A stretch of DNA of 64,000 nt. It comes from Phorcus lineatus. Its lineage: Eukaryota; Mollusca; Gastropoda; Trochida; Trochidae. The stretch covers positions 35,251,484 through 35,315,483 of the forward strand of contig OV121095.1 in the NCBI GenBank assembly GCA_921293015.1. Reading direction: 5' to 3'. Of this stretch, positions 23,001 through 38,800 are shown in pieces (positions within the stretch are counted from its first letter, which is position 1; the number at the start of each line of letters is the position of its first letter). Under the pieces are notes generated by a model. The model saw only the letters and a list, made by a program, of their open reading frames with translations, was not told where the DNA came from and ran no database searches. Made by a program: the position numbers and the translations under genes.

Positions 23001-26000
23001 CCATGTTCACTGAAGACATTGTACAAGATAATGTTGAGTGGAGCAATCACCACTTTGTCATAGTAGTAGGAGTCTATTTGAACCAGGGGAGCCTGAAAAT
23101 AGATATACATTCAGAAAATTGAATTTTTATTTTCTTGATAATTAATTACTTGCATCATAATTTGCAATTTTAAGAGTGCCATAATCAAGGTAGGTTTGAC
23201 TAAGAAATATATCACAAAAATAAAAGCAGCAAATCATCAAATGCAGCATGTTAAAATGAACAAGCACATTAAGACATGAAAGTTACATATTTTATTTTAA
23301 CATTTGTTCTATATTAATCGTTAAAATAAACCAAAATTATGTAACAATCTGGCATTCATATTTCACTCCTTAATACATGTATCAAAATGTGAAGAAAACT
23401 GCAGTACTGACTAGAAGCTAACAATTCGTTACTCAATTTCCTTGTCAGTACACAAAACAATCATAAAAGGACAGTTTATGTCATTGAAAATATGCAATAT
23501 TGCATTCAGTTTCCTTGCTAAAACATGTACATGGAAATTTATACAATATTGTTTCTAATTCTGATAATTCTGTCTTTATGCCTACCAGGAAGAGTACAAG
23601 AGAGATGAAGCTCCATAGGACGAATGTCCTGATGTTCCTCTGGCCGATCACAATATCCCATGCTATTGGTATCCTGTCAATTAAATAGAATAAATAAATA
23701 AAATGTAAAGTTTGAATCCCTCTATAAAAAATGGGGGACACATTCTTCAGACATTTCCAAAAGATACATTAATTGATAGGGACAACATATCTTTGCACTT
23801 ACAGTGGTTTATTTTGCAGGGAGTTTGTTGATATGAATTTTGAAGTATTTACATGATGGCAAGATTGATATGATTATTTTGTGTCTTCTCAAAATTTTGA
23901 ATATAAGAAATCACACCCTAGAGCTGCTGCAAAAGGCCAGCCAATGAGAGAGCTTCCAGCTATAGCCATGATTGACAACTGAAACCGACAAGACATTGTA
24001 AATTTAAGGTAATAACGACATTTTATCAAAATCAAGTAAAATAATTTGATAACATTTCACTATGTTATAAATCACTCAGTTAAAATCAGCCCTATTCTAA
24101 GGAATAGAACTAAAAATATTGTCTCTGAGGTGTTATGAATTTATTCGTCTATTTTATTCCCCAAGGTCTGTGTTGCTTCATAGAATGTACAAGTTTTGAT
24201 AACAACCTATTCAAACAATACTCAGTAGACACACATCTCATCAACCCTTGAATTTCTTTATGACAGTATTATGTTTGGGTGATTGTAAATTCATATTGAA
24301 TCAAATTTTGAAAACATTAAAAAAACAAGAAAGAGATAATAATGTTTGTTTTGCACATACTTAAATTATTATTTTGTTTTACTAAACTTATAATTTACGG
24401 ATTATGACATAGGAGATCTTAAATTTAAATTTTAACTAAAATATTTTAAATTATTTTATTACTGGTGTGACTCTGACCCTTTACATGAAAGTACATAAGA
24501 AAACCATGACAAGCTGTATGAAAATTTAGCCTTTTGGATTAACAAGTCATATTGCTACCTCAGACCTTACAAACAACTTTACATAAGGCAATAGCAATAT
24601 ATAACAAAGAGAGTATATATGTAATGTCATGCCTACTGACATGATAATGTTTATGGAACCACGCCCCCATTGCCAGCATGGTGAGGTACATGGAGAAACT
24701 ACTTGGAAGATAGCTGGAACAGGAGATGAACATCCCCGCGCTCAGTAGCAGGAACCACAGTGTCAGCCGACCGGTGTTGGTTCCATAATGTTTGCATACG
24801 CCTCTGAAAATTACAACAATAACTTCATAGAACCTTTAACAGCAGCTATACCATTGAAGACAGTTGTTAGGTCATAAAATCCATTCTCTTACAAAATGAT
24901 TAGTGGGAAAGTAATAGTAAAATGATAAAGATATTTTGTAAGATTTGTACCTTTTAGCATTGAGATGGATATGACGCCTTTAGAAAGATTATGTAAACTG
25001 TAAAATACAAAGCTAACTTACTTGTAAAAGTAGGTCTCACAAAGAGAACAAACAAAGCCAAGGACACATCTCAACAAATAGAAAAGAACGATCTGAAATA
25101 TAAAGATTTAATAAATCGTTTTTTGATTTAATAATTTCAGATATTCAACTCATTTTTCTCATTATAATTGTATCATTAAGTTTTTATATATGTTGAAATT
25201 CTTATTTTTATCTCATTATTTCTCTATCTTTAAACCAAAACCTCACTGTTATATACAAGAACAAATCAAGCAGCAAAAGGGAATGATCTACCTTGTTTGA
25301 ATCAAAGAAGTACTTGTATAACCTGATCGGCAAGGCATGAAGCCATAGGTAACCATAGGAACGAATTGCATATTTTGGTGAATACTCCCAGGTCTGGAAA
25401 CCTTTGTTGAACAGCAGGAAATGTGTCTAAAATGGAATCAAAATATGATTATTGTGAGTAAATTTTATTCTGCTTTGACGAGATATTATACAGGAGTATG
25501 CAAGTACATGCAAAAGTAATTAGCAGCTAATGAAGCTCACTGGTTCCCAGTAGTTGAATGTTTCATCACAATCAGTGATGATATTCCACCAAGCCGCAAA
25601 GAGTCGCGCTGACATCAGGATCTTGAAAGTTGTGTATGAAGCAGGTGTCCATGGCTGGTCAAGATCATGGACAGGGGATCTGTAAAAAAAGAATTTTAAA
25701 TACTAAATACCCTTTAACAATTGAACATCTAAAATTTCTTTGACCTACTAAATATTTTCATTCATGAAAACTATTTGTATCGATAATGATGCAGTTTGTC
25801 ACTAGGTCAGCCATCATACTCCTGAATTGACGATCACACTCACCTCGGTTAGCTTCCCTATTGCCGCGCTATGCTACGCTGTTACCAACCAGAGACACCG
25901 AGCATTACATCTTCTAACTCCTGTATAAACATTGACATGGCACCTGGATCCGTGTGCTTCTACTAGTGATCAATAGACTTTGTTATCAGTTCACTAGATT

Positions 26001-26298
26001 ATTTCATACATATAGAAATTCATACAAAATAAACCACAACAAATTTACCAAAGAAACTGTCATGGTAAAAATATTTTATTGGAGCAGACGAATTTTCAAT
26101 GATCAACACAATATGCTATGATCAGTTTACGAGTGATGACCCAACCACTGGTGCAAAACTAATTTCACTATTTGCAAAACAGAAGATTAGAGATTCTGAA
26201 GTATGGAATAAATAAGTCAAGGCCTATGACCTGTTAGATTTGGACGCATCCTCTCTCTTCGCTTTCGACACCGGTCTCTTTTTCACAGTGGTAGCCAT
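17043..26298 (-). CDS. ALG9: ALG9 alpha-1,2-mannosyltransferase, 17 coding exons
   Basis: GT22-family ER membrane enzyme that adds lumenal alpha-1,2-linked mannoses from dolichol-phosphate-mannose to the lipid-linked N-glycan precursor. Exons from 5' to 3': 26231-26298, 25541-25679, 25292-25426, 25022-25092, 24641-24803, 23917-23978, 23586-23673, 22987-23092, 22254-22342, 21375-21411, 20901-20971, 20377-20448, 19694-19823, 18940-19090, 18409-18538, 17643-17770, 17043-17163. All introns are GT-AG and all phases join without a stop, giving 1761 nt and 586 residues, close to the roughly 611 of human ALG9. Landmarks: DETFNYWEP at 61-69 (the acidic first lumenal loop), FQTWEYSP just after, GWPFAAALG mid-protein, PHKEERFLFP at 341-350, CVGKEWYRFPS, and PTDMNELNLEEPSRY near the C-terminus. 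Start codon 26298-26296 gives a short basic N-terminus. Its promoter is shared with PCCB. Confidence 0.95.
19233..19388. repeat. 42-bp minisatellite in an ALG9 intron
   Basis: About 3.5 copies of a 42-bp unit containing GGTCTGTTCCTATTATGGAT and GAAAAGATTGAAATTAGCAT, with units starting at 19241, 19283, 19325 and 19367. It lies in the intron between the exons at 19694-19823 and 18940-19090. Confidence 0.85.
21752..22180. mobile_element. hAT-like MITE with 8-bp target duplication in an ALG9 intron
   Basis: A 429-bp non-coding element flanked by the perfect 8-bp direct repeat GTGATAAA (21744-21751 and 22181-22188). Ends are TAAGGGTGCGCGGTA on the left and GCGATACCCATCCTTA on the right. The inner ends hold TATTGCAATAC motifs, several times on the right. 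The 8-bp duplication and terminal form point to the hAT superfamily. It sits in the intron between the exons at 22254-22342 and 21375-21411 without touching splice sites. Confidence 0.85.
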
Positions 26299-26581
26299 TT
26301 TAGTGGCACGAAAGGACCGCACTGAATATTACAGGTATTTTATTTTTCAAAAAAATCTAATTAGTGATTATGTCGGGACGAGAGTTATTGAGTAACACAC
26401 TTATTTGTAAAAAATAGTCTTAAACATCAATAAACTATTTGTTTCGGATAAGGAGGCTTTGCTTTTTCAACTCCCGTCATTGTAAAATAGGCTTCGCTCT
26501 TGTATCATGTCTATCGAAAAGTAGCGTTCAGAGCCTAAAACTTAACTGCCGAATACATTTTGTCCTTGACCGTCTATAGTT
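26299..26581. promoter_or_regulatory. Bidirectional promoter region, ALG9 / PCCB
   Basis: Only 283 bp separate the ALG9 start codon (minus strand) from the PCCB start codon (plus strand), so both promoters and 5' UTRs must lie here or overlap. I see no obvious TATA box suited to either gene; the sequence is unremarkable. Divergent housekeeping gene pairs commonly share such a region; the sharing itself is inferred from spacing. Confidence 0.7.
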
Positions 26582-29982
<3,401 letters not shown>

Positions 29983-30017
29983 GTAGGCAAACATTTTCAC
30001 TTACCAATATGTGAGCT

Positions 30018-30343
30018 TTTAAAGAGGCAATGGCATGATTTAAATCATTTTGGGGTAATTTGATTTCTTTGATTTTGGCAAATAAATAAATTGTCAATTT
30101 GGCATAACCAGTTTTTTTGAGAGGGTCAAGCACCCAATTACTCAACCCGATTATCTGTAGTTGTAATAGAAAGTATCAAGTATAAAGCTTAAACTGCTGG
30201 TGGCCATTTTAGAGTGAACACCTTTTCATCATTTGAGAACTGGTTGATTAAAAAAAGGTTTACCTTGAAATTGGTAATTTTTATTTTCATTTCCTTGAGA
30301 TATCCCCTTGTTTACCTAAAATGATGTGCAACTGCCCCTTTAA
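30018..30343 (+). mobile_element. Short TIR element family E, copy 2
   Basis: Starts TTTAAAGAGGCAATGGCA and ends GTGCAACTGCCCCTTTAA, with the family's internal GAACACCTTTTCATC. It begins only about 35 bp after the last recognisable PCCB exon. Confidence 0.75.
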
Positions 30344-32887
30344 CTTGCCTCTGCTGTTCAATGAACATAATAATAACTTCATCTTGACATCTTCTCATCC
30401 TTTGCTTCTCCATTGATTTACTGTTACAATATTAGTTCCTTAACTTATTTAAGCATGATTTTATGACACTTCAAAAACTTTTCTGTGTCTAATGCAGACC
30501 TTGAAAGAGTTTGTTTCTGAAGCCTGGTGATTGGACAGATATACCAGACGAATATGTTTAATGAAACTGTGGGTTTCCTTTGTGAAAGTAACAATTGATT
30601 AGGATTCTATGGCACTTTAATGAATTTCTTGTCTAATAAAAAGTTATGTAATCCTTAAAATAGTTCATTCCTGAACCCTGTATAACTTGGCAATATACTT
30701 GACATATTGTTTAGATATCTATTCGTCGAATTTCTAGTTTTAGGATAGAAAAATCCGTTCAACGGATTGGTACTGTGATTGAGGTTGTTGATTGGCTAAG
30801 ATAATGTTGGAACGTTCCAAAATAAGACAAAAGGGGTGTTTAGACTTATTCATTTTATTCTGATCATTTGATGTTACGATGTATTCGTTGTATTTAATGA
30901 GTGAATACATTATCCATATAAACAAACGGGCCGTCGATGTATAGGTTCTTAATATCATCTTCATTTGTATTATGTATTTTATGAATAAATACATGATCAT
31001 ATAAACATTTCATACATTATAAACATTCCATACATTATATACACAAAAGTGTACAGTATGTGACAGACTTATCGATCAGTCCAAATCTACCATACTCTGA
31101 GTAATTGTCCGACAAAATCCAAATAGGCCATGATGCATGTTGTTGGGTTTAAGTTTAACGTCTGCTTCCACAATTGGATGATGTCGCCGACGTGGGGCCT
31201 ATGCCTTAGGAATAAAATGGGGGAATAAAATTTAGAATAGGTCATAGACACCCAAATAAAGTTCACTGTTGTAGTACAGTGAAGTCTGCCATTGAAAATG
31301 AGGGGGGTTTAACTGTTCAGCGTGTGTGATTAATAATTGTTTCTTGCTGGGTAGTGAGAGGTGCTGTTTGTTGGATTGCTTTGGTGGATTTTCTCAAAGA
31401 AGTGTTCCCAGCTTAAGCTACATAACCGAGTTTCATTGCGTTTGAGTACATTCTCTTGACGTCTCTTTGGTGTTCTTTGTCAGAGTATGTTGGTGTTGAG
31501 TTGATAATTGCTTGGGTTAGGCCATGGATGCATATGTCATACATGTATTTAAATATAAGGGACACAAAGAACAATAAAACATTCGACTGATACCCTTACT
31601 CAAAGTATCAAGTTTACAGTCTACATAAACAGAAAGGAGTTTTACAGCGTGATGATTACTCGGTAATATGTCCGTTATCCATCTAAGAAAATAAGACCTT
31701 CTCATGTAAACAAGCGATCGTAATGATTGTAACAACCCGTACACCCCTTCATTAATTAACTAAGATTCTCCCAGTGTCTCTTGCTCGCTAAGATTCGAAC
31801 AATCGGTACAAAATCACTCAAGCGTTATTCGACGGATAGGTACAGTTCAGTTTTGAAAATTCGACGGATTAGGCCGTAATCATATCAATCATAAAAATTC
31901 CCCTATCCCTAACTTATTTTGTCCAGTATCTTTATATGCACCCTAAATCGCTCATGAAACTGTTACACATGGGTGTGTGTGAATTTCATCTCTGGAAATA
32001 TTTCATTTGATGAAAAGTATTCTCCAGGTATTCTTCAGGTTTGAATCAATAGACAGTATGAAGTCTTGTTGCTCAGTTTGTAGAACTTCAGGTTCCAGTT
32101 GACTCTACTGCATCTCAGTTTAACCACAAGTCTGACATGATATTCTAAAGTGGTTCACGTCGAATAATATGTTTATATCATTGAATGAAGGAGAAATTTA
32201 TTTTTTCACGATCGCACGCCACAAAAGTAAAATTTGTGTGGCTGGATGTTTGCAAAATTTCATTAGTTTATACCAAATATATCATCTTCAGAGGGTCAAA
32301 CATCTCACTACTAAAGACTATTACCATCGAAAAAGATACCATTACTAAAACAAAATAAGGTAGGTTAGTAAATTTTGTTGGAATATATGTTTGAAAATTG
32401 TCTTTTTTCATTTGTGATACAGCAAAACATTTATTCTTGCACAGCAAAAGAATTTTCTTAAAGGTAAAGCAAATAAGAACAAGCTTTCCAAATAAATTTG
32501 ATTTAAAATTAGTTGGTGTGATATATTGTAATATGAAATATAATATTGCACAATCTTTACCGCAATATAATTGAATTGGGATATTATTGAACTGCCCTTA
32601 TGAATTGTAATTTGGACTACCATTTGAATCCAGTTTAGCTCATCACGCCATTTGCGTAGGAGTGCGGTCAATCAGACAGCAACAGTTGACCCATCGATGC
32701 TAATGATAATGTATATCTTAAACCTTGTTTTGATCACAAAGATATGTTACATCATTGACCTACTTCAGTGAGCGACTCGTACTCTATGCATTTTTTGGTG
32801 CTGATTTTGCATTATTGAGAGATTTTACGACTCTTCATTTTACTCTTTCTGGCCTGAGATATGGTTTACATCTAGTGTGAGCAAACC
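30344..32887. other. Gene-free stretch after truncated PCCB
   Basis: No further PCCB exon and no other gene is recognised. A partial family E element lies at about 32251-32345 (ATCATCTTCAGAGGGTCAAA CATCTC). Short inverted motifs with ATTCGACGGAT near 30725-30770 and 31828-31872 suggest an old element's ends. Confidence 0.45.
32251..32345 (+). repeat. Partial family E element (copy 3)
   Basis: Matches only the middle of family E, around the GGGTCAAACATCTCACTACT signature, with both termini absent. Confidence 0.6.
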
Positions 32888-35800
32888 ATGTGTGAACCAT
32901 CTGGTGAGTTCCTTTCATCAGGTGTTTTAGACTTTCTTACCTGTGTTTTGAAGCAAAAAGAAAATGAGATTCTGGACTTAAACAATCAAACTATCAAAAT
33001 TTCTAAACAATTTAGTGATATACTATATTTTACATATTAGGCATCCTGGAAAATTGAATAAAGGGCACACTTTTTAAAATTGATTTCTATTAAATTCTAA
33101 AGATTATAAAAAGAAGTAAAAGTTTGGCCATATGTCGCCTATGTCCATGATAAATAACTTGAAATGCAGTTGTTTTCAATGCAACTGGCTAGCTTTATCA
33201 CACAGGGAAAGTTATGTGAGGGGGGACACTTATCATTTTGTAAGTTACAAATGTGATAAGGGGGCACTTATAGGGAGGGGATGCATATTGTGTCAAATAC
33301 GGTAAGACGCCCATTGCTTGCTTGCATTTTGATAAAACTAAATGTAAACCAGCCGTCATAGATCCCCTATCTTGAGGATTTTGACATGTACAACTTACAA
33401 ACAATTGTAATTTGAAAATGATAAAACTGATTCATTGAAATTTGTCAAAAAGAATTTGAAACCTTTTGAGTATTAAAGAGCCACTCTGTGAGTTCTTGGA
33501 GTCATGTATGCCAAACTTAATCAATGGTGTCATTTGATTGCTAACTATCGACTGTTACCCTAAAGACACATTTTGAAGCTTATTGGGTTTTTTTCAGTGA
33601 CAATATGAAGGTAGAACGTTGCAATTATGATTGAAAACCGGACAGTGACACACGTCAAATAGTCAAACGTAATTTTGGAGACTTATCTAAAACAGCCAGG
33701 AGGGCAGTTAGGAGTTGATTTGTTTGTTAGGTTATATAACTGGTATCCATGTATATTGGACGTGATATCTACATCTCTGTGCAATTGTAAGGATGTTTTT
33801 AGATTTTCATGGAAAACCAGTATTTGCCATATAAATGTCTTTTGGACTTGAAAAGTTCAGATGTATTGATTTCATATCACCACATATGACATTTAGGTTT
33901 GTATCAAAGGTACATAATATGTTATGAAAATCACAGAGTGGCTCTTTAAACATGCATGTGGTTTGAATTAGTTGATTCAGATCGCCAAATCAGATGTCTA
34001 GGACTGATCATCTATTGACTAAATAAAAAATTTAAAAGGGTAGATATGATATAGTAGCTAGTGAAAAGAACCGTTATGGTTTAAAATAATCTAATGAATA
34101 AATTTATCAATGGTAAATAATGTAATTATGTGATATATATCAAGTTCACTTGTTGAACAACATGGCTGAATGAAAAGAACAAAAATAAATTGGAAATAAT
34201 TTAATAAATAAGTTAACCATTATATCAGTGAAGTATCTTTGATATATATGACATCACACTTGAAGTTCTTTTACTAAGCAGTGGTGCGTATTTCAGTATA
34301 GTTTCGTCTCTCACTTCCGGAAAACAGCGCATATTGATGTCAAATGTCTGCACGCATTGTCTATAATGATGCAACAAGGCATCGTCAGGGTTCACATACA
34401 CGACTGTAAGGTTCTCTCTGATTGGTTTACTGAGATGATGAATCCCCAACTCAAACACGTGCCCTGGCTGAACTAAGAGCTTTGTTCGAACAGAGCTCGA
34501 TGTTTTCGTTCTGTCCAGTTGTTGCAGGAAGTGTAAAGTTTGGTCAGGGTCGGGAACTTGTTTCGGGTCAAAGAAAACACTCTGGAAAGAGAATCCTGCA
34601 ACTGAGCTAAGGTTCATTTTAGAATTGATTCCAATATTGTGTAACATTGTTATCCAGTTGTTGGTTTGACGAGGGATTAAGAGTTCATCAAGATCAGCGA
34701 AAAGCAGAAATTGAAAGGTGTACATGTTCCTGTATAGACAGTCCTGCAGTGCCAGGAGCTGCCCGTGGTACCATATGTCGTTATCAGAAATATCCTTCGG
34801 GAGGCTCCATTGTATAACCTCTATATCACCTCGTGCTGTGTAATATTTCAGGAGTTTCTCAACACCTTGTGACACATTGTACTTATAGAAAAACAACTTT
34901 GATCCTCCCAACAACTTTGTAAGTTCAATATACTGAACAATGATATTTAACGCTATGTGTCCAAATATCGGTGGTAGGCACACTCCAAAGAACATTTTAC
35001 CAATGTCGATATTTGTTTTATGTCTAGATATTATATCCACATTCAGATAGTGTGGCGTGATTTCAAGAAACGTTGAATATGTTGATAGGTATACAGTATC
35101 CAAAGAGTTCACAAAACTTGGTACCACACAGCTATAGATGTATCCCCCATATCTTTTCCCATGATTTTCACACATTTCATATTTCTCTGTCCGTATACTA
35201 ATAATCTCGTTGTCAGTACCATTAAGAAAACCACATAATATCCTTTCATGGTCATTCCTCTTTTGAACTGCAAATATCCTCACATACGTCTTATTAGCAA
35301 TCCTGCGATCTAGGAAAGCAGAATAAACATAAATTTGTTGTATTTTACTGAAAATCACACTTTTGAATTTTACATCCTCGAAATTGATCACAGTTGTGTT
35401 ATATTCGTCCTGTGATGAAATTCCATCTGAAGAAAAGTGAAAATCCGACCCGTAATAGTTAGGGAATTCAGTGATGCTCGACTCTTCCAATTTGATCCTT
35501 GATCTCTCACCGCTTCCTACTTTTGCATTAAGAAAAGGTGTATCTGTGTTTATGGGTGTGTGCTTGTTAATAATCTGGTAGACAGCAGGTCCTTGTACCT
35601 TGTGATGTATATAGTAGGCAAGGGAGAGGTAAGCTGTTACACCGAGGACGAGATAGTAGGTGAAGCGTTGTACGTAAACAACTCTCATCTTTACACTCAG
35701 CTTATTGGTCAGTTTGATGATGGATTAAAGGTGATATTTTCTTGATGACTATCTAAAGGGAATATCTTGGTAATTATTTTCATATATTAGAAATTTCATA

Positions 35801-38800
35801 ATGAATATTGAAAGTGAATATCTTGACTGTTATTGTGGATACGTATAATTGAAAGAATGATTTAATTTGTTCACATGCCTATCCTGAAGACTCAGTTTGC
35901 TGGATCTTTTGCTTGAGAGTTAATTTCTACACAGGAATAAAACTGCCATCACATTATGATCAAGTTGATGCAGATTGGTATGATCCACTGTAAGGTTAAG
36001 CTACAGCTTCAACCACATCACCTTCATGTTTCTTTGGTTGTACATGGTCAGATATTTAATTGTATCTTAATGGTGCTGGAATTTAAAAAGCTGTCTGCTA
36101 TGAATGAAGTCCTAGTATTTCAAGACACTTGGCATCATTGGTGAGATATAAGTCACCACTTGTTTATGTTATGTTTGATTAATACTGGATCTGAAGTTAG
36201 AGATTTGCTCCTTGTTGTTCATCAGAAGACTAGAATTATTGCTTGTCCATGTATATATCTCAATCCATTTTGCCAGACAGAGGATCCTTTATGATTTGAT
36301 GCGTTTTGGTTTACTGGGCTTCATTTTTCTTGTCGTTTGTTCTGAAAAAGAAGAAAATAAATGAAAAATGTGTAAACTAACAGAAATATTATACTTAACT
36401 CTCAAATGTACATGTACAAATCTATTGTATTTGGTATATATAATTTATGTATATAAATAGGTAGGTATGTTTTGAAGATAATGTACATTCTGAATAAGAT
36501 TATCTAAAAAAAAGGAAATTTTGAGCAGATGTAAATGATTATTTTACATCGAATGTAAATTGTTTTATTACCAATATGCATTAACCAATAATGGAAAAGT
36601 TTGAAAAACATTCCATCTTTCACATTTTAATTTGCATTTTTCTAGGGAAAGGAGCTCAGGTCTCAATATCTGAAAGGCTTTTAACTAAAACAAAATGTTA
36701 ATGTTTGTGTCATTATCAAGGAATTTCAAATTCAAGTATTATACGTCTATTTTTATTTAAAATATGTCATGTTTTAAAATTTCAGATAAATGGATTTTTA
36801 TTTACCTCTAAGACTTAAACTTTTAAAACTCCATCCATCTTATACTTCAAGTTGAAGAAAAAAGGAATGTCAAGATTATCATATGGGAAGACATTATAAG
36901 GGAACAGCGTACATATTACTTAAATTAAAATGATTTTTTTTCTTCAGAACATATGCATTATGCGTATTTCTAGTTCTCAAAAGTCTTCTTTCACAAACAC
37001 GATACACGATATTCAATTATCTGCCTGAAGATAGAATCTATCCAAAATAAGCATTTTCCTTTTTAACATTATTTTCATACCCCATAAAAACATAAGCTTG
37101 ATTTTCTTTCATGAAGTTGTTTTCCACATTAAAGATATGTTAGATAGCGTCGTGGCAGGGTGCAGGCTTTCACTGCATCACCAGCTGTTCCTGGCATCAA
37201 CACTTTATCTTTTCTCCTCACCAATCTAATGCTATCTTCCCAAGGGACATCCACTCAGGAAGGATACAATTATAGTTTACCCACGTCTGCGAAAACATCA
37301 CACTTCTGCACTTACATGATGCCACTGTTAACCTTCAAAACATTCATTCTTTTGATATCACTTCTTTCATCATTTCGTATCATTTCTTGCTCCTTTGGAG
37401 TAAATTTGGCAATCTTTCAGCTTTGATGATCTAACTTTGCTTATTTTTCCTTCGAAAGCAGGTTTCTTTTTTTGAGAATTCTAATTTTTTTTCTTTTTCA
37501 GTTTTATATTGGTAGATTTATACTGTAGATCTTTAAATATATAATGTTTGGTATCATTTTGTTCTTCTTTGTATCATTCCATTCTATTTGGAGGTTATTT
37601 TTGGCATCGTATCAAATTTGAAGACTTGTTGTACATCAAAGGTTGTGTAAAAGTTTGTGAAATTATTTAATGTACTTAATGTTAGATTGCTACTTCATGA
37701 CTCAGAGAGGAGAAATTGGGTTTCAGAGTTTCATGTGTCATTGTTTATTTAGTCTGTAGGCCAGACCCTGAAATAAGGTAGAAGCCTAAGAAAGTCTATA
37801 AAAAAGACTTTGAAGAAATTTCAGTCTCCTTTTCATTTCATTTAACATTTTTTGAATTTTTCACTTAACTGAAGCATTTTTCATTTCAGACTCTAATTGT
37901 TAGACTAGTGTTTATTCAATGGTTTTTGATGAAGGCAGTCTCACGTGGTTAGTTACATACTCAGATTTTAAAATTGAATCTTTGCAATTCAATTCTGTAC
38001 TGGGGGCAGGATAGCGCAGAGGTTAGAGCATTTGGTTTTGGATCAGTGATGTCGCGGTCTTTCCCCCTGCAACAATACTAGTAGACGTGATATAAGTGAA
38101 ATACTCTTGCAAGCGGAGTTAAATCACTTCACCTCAATTCTGTGCAGATGAAAGTTACTGATGCATTTATCATTTTTGTATAATTCTACCCTTACTTTAA
38201 ATTGTTTGCAATATTCTATTTGAGTGGAAAAAAACAACTGTTCTGCTGTAAAAGAATGTTTGTGTTTTATTTAAAAGAATCCTGTCAATATGGGTTGATT
38301 CAAATCAAGAGTCCAAAAAGGATAGTTTGACTAGACGATATGCCTACAGAAACTGACCAAAGTGTATTCTGATCATTCTGAAATTTTCAATGAGCATATT
38401 GAATGCTATATATTTTATATCAGAAGATGGAGAATTGATTTGTCATCCAAATGTTTCATAATTTTCCATTAACAAAAGTTGACATTTGAACACAGCACTT
38501 TCATGACACTCATGATGTAATGTTGCATTGTGACGTCAGCATGGTGACAATGTCAGAGCATTGTCATGTCATCTTGTTTTTGGTGTCGTGTCATTTCAAT
38601 GTTACGTAAAGAACAGAAGTACAGAATTCACTGTCTGAACATTATCTTCTAGGATATATCGCTTAATGTCATACGAGGAATTAGGTGAAGTTCAAGGTAA
38701 ATATACAGTTATAAAAAAACTATTTTTCAAATTATGATTTTGATTGTTAACAATTTGCAAAGAATATGATCTTAGTTGAGAGATTTGACCAAAGTCTAAA

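Noticed and set aside
25830-25960. Possible alternative ALG9 exon with donor CCGAG|GTGAGT on the minus strand
   Set aside because: The donor is good, but the segment has stops in all useful frames and the exon 1 to exon 2 junction already joins in phase without it.
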